This document shows, in pieces, positions 17,318-24,301 of a stretch of 41,874 bases of DNA. Every line of letters begins with the position of its first letter. Position 1 is the first letter of the stretch. The position numbers and the translations under genes were made by a program. Where the stretch lies: positions 1 through 41,874 of the forward strand of contig JARLGJ010000019.1 of NCBI GenBank assembly GCA_031296105.1, given 5' to 3'. The notes beneath the pieces were generated by a model that made no database searches, was not told the origin of the DNA, and worked only from the letters and a program-made list of their open reading frames with translations. The stretch is from Acidobacteriota bacterium. GTDB lineage: Bacteria > Acidobacteriota > Terriglobia > Terriglobales > Acidobacteriaceae.

Positions 17318-18379
17318 ATGTCCGCACCGAACTCAAATTTCGTCCGTGCCTGCAAGGGCCTCCCCACCGAGTCCACGCCCGTCTGGTTTATGCGCCAGGC
17401 TGGCCGTTACATGGCCAAGTACCGGGAAGTCCGCAAGCACCACTCCCTCGTCGAAATCTGCAAGAAGCCCTCGCTGGCCGCCGAAGTTACCATCACGGCT
17501 GCCGAGGCTTTGCAGGTCGATGCCGCTATCATCTTTGCCGACCTGCTGCTTCCCCTGGAAGTGATGGGCCTGCCTTTCCGTTTTGCCGCCGGGGAGGGCC
17601 CGGTGATCGAAAAGCCCATCCGCAACGCCTCCGACGTGAAGGTGCTGACCACGGACGGCGCTCCGCAATTGCATTACGTGGCCGAGGGCATTGCCGAGTG
17701 CGTCAAGCACTGGGGCGACAAGCTGCCCATGATCGGCTTCTGCGGCGCTCCGTTTACCCTGGCCAGCTACATGGTCGAGGGCGGCGGCTCGCGCAACTAC
17801 ATCGAAGTGAAGCGGCTGATGTACAACCAGCCCGAGGTCTTCGATGAGTTGCTGGCCAAGCTGAACATTGTTTTGGCGGGCTACGTGGCCGACCAGGTGA
17901 AGGCCGGCGCCGACGTCATCCAGGTGTTCGATAGCTGGGTGGGCTGCCTGAGCGTGGAGGACTACCGCAAGTACGTTCTGCCGCGCACCTGCGAGTTGAT
18001 TGCGGCCATCAAGAAGACGGGCGTTCCGGTGATCTACTTCGGCACCGACAGCACCACTCTGCTGCCCTCGATGAATGAGACGGCGGCGGACGTGATCGGC
18101 CTCGACTGGCGCATCCCGCTTAACGACGGCTGGGCCCTGTTGAACCACCGTCCCGCGGTGCAGGGCAACCTGGACCCGGTACTGTTGTTCGCCGAGTGGC
18201 CGGAGCTGAAGGAACGCGCCAAGGCCATTCTGGATCAGGCCGCTGGCCGTCCGGGACACATCTTCAACCTGGGACACGGCATTCTGCCGCAGACGCCGGT
18301 GCAGAACGTGAAGGACCTGGCGAAATTCGTGCAGGAGTATTCGGCGCAGCTTCGTAGCACCGCCGCCGGGGCACAATAG
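17318..18379 (+). CDS. hemE: Uroporphyrinogen decarboxylase
   Basis: Converts uroporphyrinogen III to coproporphyrinogen III in haem synthesis. At 353 residues it has the normal length. Signatures are PVWFMRQAGRYMAKYREVR near the N-terminus, the conserved IIFADLLLPLEVMGL, MIGFCGAPFTLASYMVEGGGS, QVFDSWVGCLS and FNLGHGILPQTPVQNV at the end. The start is ATG 17318. No Shine-Dalgarno is seen, and a TAACAT box ends 9 nt upstream, suggesting a very short leader. The stop codon directly abuts the hemH start, so the two are probably one operon. Confidence 0.97.
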   Translation: MSAPNSNFVRACKGLPTESTPVWFMRQAGRYMAKYREVRKHHSLVEICKKPSLAAEVTITAAEALQVDAAIIFADLLLPLEVMGLPFRFAAGEGPVIEKPIRNASDVKVLTTDGAPQLHYVAEGIAECVKHWGDKLPMIGFCGAPFTLASYMVEGGGSRNYIEVKRLMYNQPEVFDELLAKLNIVLAGYVADQVKAGADVIQVFDSWVGCLSVEDYRKYVLPRTCELIAAIKKTGVPVIYFGTDSTTLLPSMNETAADVIGLDWRIPLNDGWALLNHRPAVQGNLDPVLLFAEWPELKERAKAILDQAAGRPGHIFNLGHGILPQTPVQNVKDLAKFVQEYSAQLRSTAAGAQ

Positions 18380-19294
18380 ATGACGAAGCCCGCCGTCCTG
18401 CTGCTTGCGCATGGAACCCCCGACAAGGTCGAGGAGATTCCGGCCTATTTGGCCAACGTAGTCAGCGGACGGCCGCTTCCACCTCATGTGGTGGCCGAGG
18501 TGCAGCATCGTTATGCGCTCATCGGCCATTCGCCGCTTACGGAAATCACCCGGCAACAAGCCAAGCTGGTGGCCGACGAGCTGCAACTGCCGGTGTATGT
18601 CGGCATGCGCAACTGGCGGCCGTACATCCGCGACACGGTGTTGCAGATGGCGGCCGACGGGGTGACGCACGCGGTGGTGATTTGCCTGGCGCCGCACAAC
18701 TCGCGCACCAGCGTGGGACTGTACCGCCGGGCGATTGTGGGCGAGACCGGCAAGGCTCCGTTTACCGTGGACTTTGTTCCCGAGTGGCATGCCGAGCCGT
18801 TGCTGATTGAAGCCTTTGCCGAGCGCTTTAAGGCGGCATGGGAAAAAGCCTGCGCGGAAGCCGGAGAGAAAGTCCCCGTGCTGTTTACCGCGCACAGCGT
18901 TCCCACGCGCACTATTGAGGCCGGCGACAATTACGAGCGGCAGACGCGCGAGACCGCCGAACTGGTGGCGGCGCGCTTTCCGGAGATTGCCGGCCACTGG
19001 TGCTTTGCCTTCCAGAGCCAGGGCATGAGCGGCGGCGAATGGATGGGTCCGACGGTGGAGAGCACTATCGACGAGCTGGCCGCCGCGGGAGCCAAGCACC
19101 TCCTGCTGCAGCCGATAGGATTTGTGTGCGACCACGTGGAAATTCTGTTCGACGTGGACATCATGTTCAAGGAGTACGCTGCCGCCCGCGGCATCGCGCT
19201 CCGGCGGCCGGAGAGCTTGAACCTCTCGCCGCTTTTTGCCCGTGCCGTGGCCCAGTTGGCCCGCACACGATTGGCGGCGCAAGCCGCCGTTTAA
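18380..19294 (+). CDS. hemH: Ferrochelatase (protoporphyrin or coproporphyrin type)
   Basis: Inserts Fe2+ into a porphyrin. The 304-residue product has LLLAHGTPDKVEEIPAYL, YALIGHSPLTEITRQQ, the catalytic-region His in FTAHSVPTRTI, WCFAFQSQGMSGGEWMGPTV and the closing QPIGFVCDHVEILFDVDI. The ATG follows the hemE stop with no gap. It has the short, soluble form without a C-terminal membrane helix. Sequence reading alone cannot settle whether it uses coproporphyrin III (CpfC type) or protoporphyrin IX. Its position between hemE and hemY resembles coproporphyrin-dependent operons. Confidence 0.94.
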   Translation: MTKPAVLLLAHGTPDKVEEIPAYLANVVSGRPLPPHVVAEVQHRYALIGHSPLTEITRQQAKLVADELQLPVYVGMRNWRPYIRDTVLQMAADGVTHAVVICLAPHNSRTSVGLYRRAIVGETGKAPFTVDFVPEWHAEPLLIEAFAERFKAAWEKACAEAGEKVPVLFTAHSVPTRTIEAGDNYERQTRETAELVAARFPEIAGHWCFAFQSQGMSGGEWMGPTVESTIDELAAAGAKHLLLQPIGFVCDHVEILFDVDIMFKEYAAARGIALRRPESLNLSPLFARAVAQLARTRLAAQAAV

Positions 19295-19355
19295 CGGCGC
19301 GGGACAATATTTTTTTATAACTGGCCTCTGCGGAGGCCGTTTGAGGTTGTCCTAC

Positions 19356-20771
19356 ATGCGTATAGCAATTATTGGCGGCGGCATCTCCGGTTTGAGTGCC
19401 GCTTTTTACTTGGAGCAGGAGCGGGCCAAGGGCGCGCCCGTGGAATATGCTCTGTTTGAGAGCAAGGACCGTTTGGGCGGCGTGCTCTTCAGCGACATGG
19501 TTGGCGACTGCGTGGTGGAAGGCGGACCGGATTCCTTCATCTCCGAAAAACCCTGGGCCACGGAGCTTTGCGAGGAACTGGGGATTGCCGGCGACCTGAT
19601 CGGCTCCAACGACTCGCAGCGTGTCACCTACATTCTGGTGAAGGGACGCCTGGTTCCCATGCCGGACGGCCTGATGTTCATGGTTCCCACCAAGCTGATT
19701 CCCACGGCGCTGACGCCTCTTTTCTCCTGGGCCACGAAGTTCAAAATGCTGGGCGAGTTGATGCATCCGCCGAGCCCCGTGGGCAAGGATGAAACGGTGG
19801 CGCAGATGGTGGAGCGTCACTTTGGCCCCGAGGTAGTGGACCGCCTGGCCGATCCCTTGCTGAGCGGCGTGTATGGCGGCGACGCCAGCTCGCTGAGCGT
19901 GCGCGCCGTGCTGCCGAAGTTCGTGGAGATGGAAGAGAACTACGGCTCGCTGTGCCGCGCCATGTTGGCGGGACGCAAGAAGATGGCCGCCATGCAGAAG
20001 GCCAAAGGCTACACGCCCAAGCCTCTGTTCAGCTCGCTGAAGGGCGGCATGCAGGAGTTGATTGACGCCCTGGTGCCGCGTTTGACGCAGGAGTGGATCC
20101 GGTTGAACACCTCGATCCAGAGCCTGCGTCCGAAGGAAAACGGCTGGGAGCTGATTACGCCGCAGGGCGCGGAGCACTTTGACGGCGTGATTTTTGCCAC
20201 GCCGGCGCGCATTGCCAGCACCATGCTGGCCCAGACCAACCAGCAGCTCTCCGAGGATCTGGGACAGGTGCAGTACAGCTCGTCCATTACCTGCACCCTG
20301 GGTTACAAGCGCGACGACCTGAAGATGTGCAAGCCGGGCTTTGGCTTTCTGGTGCCGCGCAGCGAAGGCACGCGCATGCTGGCCACAACCTACGTGCACA
20401 CCAAGTTCCCCTTCCGCGCGCCGGACGATAAGGCCCTGGTGCGCTGCTTCCTGGGCGGTGCCAAGGACCAAAGCGTTCTGCAGAAGAGCGACGAGGAAGT
20501 GCTGGCGATTGTGCGCAGCGAATTGAAGCAGATCACCGGGCTGACGGCCGAGCCGTGGTTCGTGAAGATCTACCGCTGGGACCGCGCGATGGCGCAGTAC
20601 ACGCCGGGACACCTGGAGCGCATTGCGCGCATCGGCGAGACGCTGGCCGATATGCGCACGCTCGCCATTGCCGGCAACTTCTACAAGGGCATTGGCGTGC
20701 CGGACTGCGTGCGCACGGGCAAGGAAGCCGCGCTGCACATGGCGGTGCTGGCGCGCGAGGCCGGCAAGTAA
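19356..20771 (+). CDS. hemY: HemY/CgoX-type porphyrinogen oxidase
   Basis: A 471-residue FAD-dependent oxidase that aromatises protoporphyrinogen or coproporphyrinogen III with oxygen. It has the N-terminal dinucleotide fold MRIAIIGGGISGLSAAFYLE, then LGGVLFSDMVGDCVVEGGPDSF, LADPLLSGVYGGDASSLS and LKGGMQELIDALVPRL. It closes with YTPGHLERIARI and IAGNFYKGIGVPDCVRTGKEAA, the FAD-binding C-terminal block. The ATG at 19356 is chosen for the Rossmann start; the frame extends upstream into hemH. A short GGCCTC/GAGGCC hairpin (19323-19338) lies before it. It is probably the third gene of the hem operon, and a strong terminator follows. Confidence 0.95.
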   Translation: MRIAIIGGGISGLSAAFYLEQERAKGAPVEYALFESKDRLGGVLFSDMVGDCVVEGGPDSFISEKPWATELCEELGIAGDLIGSNDSQRVTYILVKGRLVPMPDGLMFMVPTKLIPTALTPLFSWATKFKMLGELMHPPSPVGKDETVAQMVERHFGPEVVDRLADPLLSGVYGGDASSLSVRAVLPKFVEMEENYGSLCRAMLAGRKKMAAMQKAKGYTPKPLFSSLKGGMQELIDALVPRLTQEWIRLNTSIQSLRPKENGWELITPQGAEHFDGVIFATPARIASTMLAQTNQQLSEDLGQVQYSSSITCTLGYKRDDLKMCKPGFGFLVPRSEGTRMLATTYVHTKFPFRAPDDKALVRCFLGGAKDQSVLQKSDEEVLAIVRSELKQITGLTAEPWFVKIYRWDRAMAQYTPGHLERIARIGETLADMRTLAIAGNFYKGIGVPDCVRTGKEAALHMAVLAREAGK

Positions 20772-20795
20772 AAGCTGTTTGATTGTGGAACAGGA

Positions 20796-20823
20796 AACTC
20801 CGCCGCGCGCCGGCGGAGTTTTT
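20796..20823 (+). terminator. Intrinsic terminator of the hem operon
   Basis: AACTCCGCCG and CGGCGGAGTT form a perfect 10-bp stem with a 5-nt loop, followed by TTTC, 24 nt after the hemY stop. Confidence 0.85.
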
Positions 20824-20845
20824 CTTGTAAAGAAGAGATGGAACT

Positions 20846-20884
20846 CCCAGGTTAGCTCCGCTGCGCTCCGCGAACCTGGGGCAC
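20846..20884. repeat. GGGGCAC-type palindromic repeat, copy 3
   Basis: Arms CCCAGGTT and AACCTGGG with an inner TCCGCTGCGCTCCGCGA, then GCAC. It lies between the hem terminator and the response regulator. Confidence 0.88.
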
Positions 20885-20890
20885 AACCGC

Positions 20891-20923
20891 TTCTCAAGCC
20901 AACAGCGGGCTTGAATGGGGCAC
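20891..20923. repeat. Neighbouring palindrome ending GGGGCAC
   Basis: TCAAGCC, a loop, and GGCTTGA form a 7-bp stem, followed by ATGGGGCAC. It has the same 3' tail as the other repeats and a different stem, and lies 6 bp after copy 3. Confidence 0.6.
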
Positions 20924-20966
20924 CGCGCGGGGTACCGGAAGAGGTTAAAGGTCAAAGGGCAAGAGC

Positions 20967-21016
20967 AAGGTCAACATCCCCGCCCTGGCAACTACGGCTA
21001 GGACTGGGCACCCGGC
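20967..21016. repeat. 50-bp dispersed palindromic repeat (copy 2 of a pair)
   Basis: Matches 7427-7476 except at about five positions (CCCCGCCCTGGC ... GGCTAGGACTGGGCACCC). It ends 18 bp before the response regulator start codon, so it covers the probable promoter region of that gene. Confidence 0.8.
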
Positions 21017-21022
21017 GTGCGT

Positions 21023-21028
21023 TACCAT
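21023..21028 (+). promoter_or_regulatory. Candidate -10 box of the response regulator (leaderless)
   Basis: TACCAT, then exactly 6 nt, then the GTG start at 21035. The same geometry is seen at polA, queA and the Cys-cluster gene. Confidence 0.4.
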
Positions 21029-21034
21029 CAGGAC

Positions 21035-21790
21035 GTGCCGCGCATTCTGATTGTCGAAGACGAAGTTCACCTGGCGCAGGGATTGCTCTTTAACCTGGAA
21101 GCCGAGGGCCACACGGCGAAGGCCGTGGAGAACGGCGAGGCCGCGCTGGTGTCTCTGCGCGAAGATGTCTTTGACGTGATTGTGCTGGACGTGATGCTGC
21201 CCGGCATCTCGGGATTCGAGGTGGCGGAAAGGCTGCGCGCGGAGCGGAATTTTACGCCCATCCTGATGCTGACGGCGCGCTCGCGTCCGGAAGACGTGCT
21301 GAAGGGCTTTGCCAGCGGCGCCGACGACTACCTTCCCAAACCTTTCGATCTTGGCATTCTGCTGGCGCGCGTGGGTGGCCTGCTGCGGCGCACGGAATGG
21401 TCGCGGCAGGCGGTAAAGCCCGTGGCCGCTGCCGCGCCAACGGCGGCAGAGAACGTGGCGGCCGCTACCGCCGCGCCGCGCAGCCACGAGGTGTTCGAGT
21501 TCGAGGGACGGCGGTTGGATTTCGATACCCTGGAGCTGACGGCACCGGCCGGCAAGATTCAGCTCACACTGATGGAGGCGTCTCTGCTGCGCTACTTCAT
21601 TGCGCACCGCAACCAGAACGTGAGCCGCAAAGAGATTCTGGAAGATGTGTGGGGCTTGAAGGAAGACACGGATACCCGCGCCATTGATAACTTCATTGTG
21701 CGTCTGCGCCGCTACATTGAAGACGCGCCTGGCACTCCGAAGTACCTGATTACCGTGCGCGGCGTAGGCTACCGCTTTTTGCCGGAATAA
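21035..21790 (+). CDS. OmpR/PhoB-type response regulator, orphan
   Basis: A 251-residue winged-helix response regulator. The receiver (1-120) is complete: acidic cluster E8-D9-E10, phosphoacceptor D52 (VLDVMLPG), T80 and K102 (YLPKPFD). An Ala/Pro-rich linker spans about 125-150. The C-terminal DNA-binding domain ends with NQNVSRKEILEDVWGL, AIDNFIVRLRRYIED and ITVRGVGYRFLPE. The start is GTG 21035 (PRILIVEDE); a GTG six codons earlier is less likely. No histidine kinase gene is adjacent. The stop codon abuts that of the convergent methyltransferase with no intervening base. Confidence 0.94.
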   Translation: MPRILIVEDEVHLAQGLLFNLEAEGHTAKAVENGEAALVSLREDVFDVIVLDVMLPGISGFEVAERLRAERNFTPILMLTARSRPEDVLKGFASGADDYLPKPFDLGILLARVGGLLRRTEWSRQAVKPVAAAAPTAAENVAAATAAPRSHEVFEFEGRRLDFDTLELTAPAGKIQLTLMEASLLRYFIAHRNQNVSRKEILEDVWGLKEDTDTRAIDNFIVRLRRYIEDAPGTPKYLITVRGVGYRFLPE

Positions 21791-22756
21791 TTACCAGCGA
21801 TCTCCCCAACTCAATCGCTTCAATCGTCGCCAATCATCTTTTTGCGAGCGCGTGACCGTCGTGCGTACCAGCGTGCCTTCCGGTGTGCAGAGCGAGATCT
21901 GCGTGTAGCCGCTGGCGATTTGCGGATGACGCACGATGCGCGCGTGTGGCTCGACGGCAAGGGGCTGGCGGGCAAAGGCTATAAACGAAAATTTCTCGTC
22001 CTCGTGGCCAAGGGCGGCGTCCTTGAGGCGGCGATGGTCGCTGGTGCGCTCCACGCGGGCGGCGAAGTGGCACCAGTCGGCGTTCTGTTGCATGGGGCAG
22101 GCCTGCGTGTGCGGACACGGGGCGACGATGTGAGCGCTCGCGGCGAGAAGTTGCTGGCGGGCGGCGGACAGATTGGCGAAACCGGTCTTCGTTCCCGGCT
22201 CGATGACGACCAGCAACTTTGCCGCGTGCGACCATGCCTCCGCGACAAGTTTGCCGCGCTGCGCGGCACTGAGTTCATTCAAGGCATACGAGCACAGCAC
22301 GAGATCCCATTGTCCCTGCGGCAGTCCTGCGGAGAGGTCGGCGGTGATCCACTTGGTGTTGCGTAGCGCGGGATGCTCTGCCTGTTGCGCCAGGCGCTGG
22401 CCGAGCGCGGCAAAGCGCGCGTCGCGCTCGAGGGCGGTGCAGGAGTCGAGCGCAGGGAGTTGCTCCGCGGCGGCCCACAGAGCGGTGCCAGGGCCGCTGC
22501 CGAGGTCGAGCAGGGAGTGAATGTCCTCGGAGAAATTTTCGCGGGTCCATTGCAACGCGCGCGTTACGGCGGCGCAAGTGGCGGGCAGGCGCACGGCCAA
22601 GTAGGCGGCGCGATCCACGTCACTGATGAGCGCCGAGGCGGCGTTCGCCTCGCGATACGACTGGCTGAGGCGCAGGGCCGCGGCGCGCAACTGCGCCGTG
22701 TTGCAGGAATCTACTTCCCGGTCCACGGCGCGGCGCAGCGCAACAGGAAGCTGCAT
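21791..22756 (-). CDS. Rsm22-like SAM-dependent methyltransferase
   Basis: A 321-residue protein resembling the small-ribosomal-subunit Rsm22/METTL17 family. The SAM site is LLDLGSGPGT (82-91), with ALERDARF as the acidic strand end, ITADLS, and YALNEL (157-162). After the Rossmann core comes a Cys cluster, CPHTQACPMQQNADWCHF (C214, C220, C229), matching the family's Fe-S or metal motif, then a beta-rich tail ending RLSWGDRW. Family knowledge links these proteins to ribosome assembly, but methyl transfer is not proven. Its ATG overlaps the mltG stop by one base (TAATG), so the genes are translationally coupled. Confidence 0.85.
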   Translation of the reverse strand: MQLPVALRRAVDREVDSCNTAQLRAAALRLSQSYREANAASALISDVDRAAYLAVRLPATCAAVTRALQWTRENFSEDIHSLLDLGSGPGTALWAAAEQLPALDSCTALERDARFAALGQRLAQQAEHPALRNTKWITADLSAGLPQGQWDLVLCSYALNELSAAQRGKLVAEAWSHAAKLLVVIEPGTKTGFANLSAARQQLLAASAHIVAPCPHTQACPMQQNADWCHFAARVERTSDHRRLKDAALGHEDEKFSFIAFARQPLAVEPHARIVRHPQIASGYTQISLCTPEGTLVRTTVTRSQKDDWRRLKRLSWGDRW

Positions 22757-23733
22757 TAGCGGTCCTTGACCGCCTTGCGATAGGCGACGACGTTCTTTTC
22801 GTGCTGTTCGAAGGTGGCGCTGAAGCGATGATGACCACTGCCATCTCCGGCGGCGACAAAGAAGAGATAGTTATGTTTTGCGGGATTCATGGCGGCCTGC
22901 AAGGCGGCCGCGCCGGGGTTGGCGATCGGTCCCGGAGGCAGTCCCGGCTTGCGATAGGTGTTGTACGGCGAATCCGATTGCAGGTCGCTCTGGTAGATGG
23001 CGCCGCGATAGTTGCCGCGGAGCATGGCCGCATAGACCACGGTGGGATCGGCGGCCAGCGCCATGTTTTTGGCCAGGCGGTTGGCGTATACGCCGGCCAC
23101 TTCGGCACGTTCATCGGGCGCGGCCGTTTCTTTTTCCACAATGGAGGCCAGGGTGACGGTGCGGTGCACGTCGCCCGCGAGGCCGGCCTGCTGCGCCTCA
23201 TGCTGGAAGCGGCGGACCATGCGGGCGGCGATGTCATGCATGGTGATGGGCCGCGAGAACTCGTAGGTATCGGGGAAGAGGTAGCCTTCGAGCGACTGCG
23301 CCTGGGGATCGATGTTCTTCACCAGGGCCACGTCGTGCTGGGCTACCTTCAAAAAGTCCTCATGCGTGCCGAGCCCGGCGGCTTGCACGGCATCGGCGAT
23401 CTCAAAGATGTTGTAGCCCTCGGGGACGACCACGGTGTGCAGCATCACGTCGCCGCGGGCAATGCGCAGAAAAACGTCATAGGCGCTGGCGGACTTGGTG
23501 AAGTTGTACTCGCCGGCCTTCAGCTTCTTCTTCGGCAGAAGAGCGTGCAGCAATTCGAAGGAGAAGCGGCTGCGGATGATGCCGCTCTTTTCCAATGACG
23601 CGGCCATGGTCCTGGAAGAAGAACCGGCAGGAAATAACAGCACCTGCGGCGTGGCGGGCGTAACCGGGGTAAGCGTGGCCCAGGCCAACCAGACAATCAA
23701 CACGATGAGAAGCAGCGCAAGAAAACGGGGCAT
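22756..23733 (-). CDS. mltG: Endolytic murein transglycosylase
   Basis: MltG (YceG-like) cleaves nascent glycan strands at the inner membrane and sets peptidoglycan chain length. At 325 residues it is a usual size. There is one N-terminal membrane helix (MPRFLALLLIVLIVWLAWAT), then a LysM-like region (VVPEGYNIFEIADAV), EGYLFPDTYEF, the catalytic block ASIVEKET (196-203), VAGVYANRL, YNTYRKPGLPPGPIANPG and the end block YLFFVAAGDGSGHHRF. A TACACT box lies 8 nt before the ATG. It lies 42 bp after the DUF309 gene and overlaps the methyltransferase gene by one base. Confidence 0.95.
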   Translation of the reverse strand: MPRFLALLLIVLIVWLAWATLTPVTPATPQVLLFPAGSSSRTMAASLEKSGIIRSRFSFELLHALLPKKKLKAGEYNFTKSASAYDVFLRIARGDVMLHTVVVPEGYNIFEIADAVQAAGLGTHEDFLKVAQHDVALVKNIDPQAQSLEGYLFPDTYEFSRPITMHDIAARMVRRFQHEAQQAGLAGDVHRTVTLASIVEKETAAPDERAEVAGVYANRLAKNMALAADPTVVYAAMLRGNYRGAIYQSDLQSDSPYNTYRKPGLPPGPIANPGAAALQAAMNPAKHNYLFFVAAGDGSGHHRFSATFEQHEKNVVAYRKAVKDR

Positions 23734-23741
23734 ACACGATT

Positions 23742-23747
23742 AGTGTA
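23742..23747 (-). promoter_or_regulatory. Candidate -10 box of mltG
   Basis: TACACT on the minus strand, 8 nt before the mltG ATG, predicting a leader of one or two nucleotides. No -35 was recognised. Confidence 0.3.
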
Positions 23748-23775
23748 GTTGAGCACGGCCCGAGGAGCCAAAGAT

Positions 23776-24183
23776 TCAGGGAAGGCCTGGAGATGGAGCG
23801 TCCCAGGTCAGCTCGCGTTGCTCACGAATCTCGGGCACAGGCGGAGCGGGCCATACCGCAGGCGGCGTGGGTGAGGCCAGGGCGAGAATCCATGAGGTGA
23901 TCTCGCGGCGCAGGGCGTCCACGGCGACACCGGCAAACTCGGCGGGATAGTTTTGCAGCTTCAGCAGGGAGCGGTCCAGCAGCGAGCTGGCTCCGCGCCG
24001 GTTGCCGCGGCAGAAGTGGTGCATGCCGCAGGCCAACTGGATGAGCGCCTGCACGAAGGTTTTTTCCGGCTGCACGCAGCCGAGCCAGCACTGCTCCCAG
24101 TATTCATGGGCCAGAAAATATTCTCCGTTGCGATAGGCGCGAAGGCCGTCCGCGAGCGGCTCGCGGCTCCAATCCAGTTCCAT
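23776..24183 (-). CDS. DUF309 domain protein
   Basis: A 135-residue helical protein. The diagnostic block is NGEYFLAHEYWEQCWLG, with later LIQLACGMHHFCRGNRRGASSLL. The function of DUF309 is unknown. The ATG at 24183 begins the family sequence (MELDWSREPLADGL). A TACCCT box lies 7 nt upstream with no Shine-Dalgarno, and the frame is open for 80 codons further without similarity. The last part of the protein (PEIREQRELTWD) is encoded by a degenerate copy of the CCCAGGTT palindromic repeat at 23802-23838. It is the first gene of a possible DUF309-mltG-methyltransferase operon. Confidence 0.82.
   Translation of the reverse strand: MELDWSREPLADGLRAYRNGEYFLAHEYWEQCWLGCVQPEKTFVQALIQLACGMHHFCRGNRRGASSLLDRSLLKLQNYPAEFAGVAVDALRREITSWILALASPTPPAVWPAPPVPEIREQRELTWDAPSPGLP
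23802..23838. repeat. Degenerate GGGGCAC-type repeat inside the DUF309 gene
   Basis: CCCAGGTCAGCTC ... CGAATCTCGGGCAC aligns along its length with the intergenic copy at 29034, but the arms no longer match perfectly. It is translated as the C-terminal PEIREQRELTWD. Confidence 0.6.
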
Positions 24184-24190
24184 GCCGTTT

Positions 24191-24196
24191 AGGGTA
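24191..24196 (-). promoter_or_regulatory. Candidate -10 box of the DUF309 gene (leaderless)
   Basis: TACCCT on the minus strand, 7 nt before the ATG at 24183. Confidence 0.35.
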
Positions 24197-24301
24197 CCAT
24201 CGCGGCCAAAGCGGGCGTCGGTTGGCGGGCCTGGGGGGCGAGTGTAGAATTTCAGCGGCATCGCCCGGGCGTTGCCGTCTTCGACCAAAAGGAGAATCCC
24301 T

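Noticed and set aside
17333..19282. 649-codon open frame antisense to hemE and hemH
   Set aside because: Same cause: antisense to two well-conserved genes, no recognisable domain.
19323..19338. Terminator between hemH and hemY
   Set aside because: The GGCCTC/GAGGCC hairpin is short and its T-run lies before, not after, the stem.
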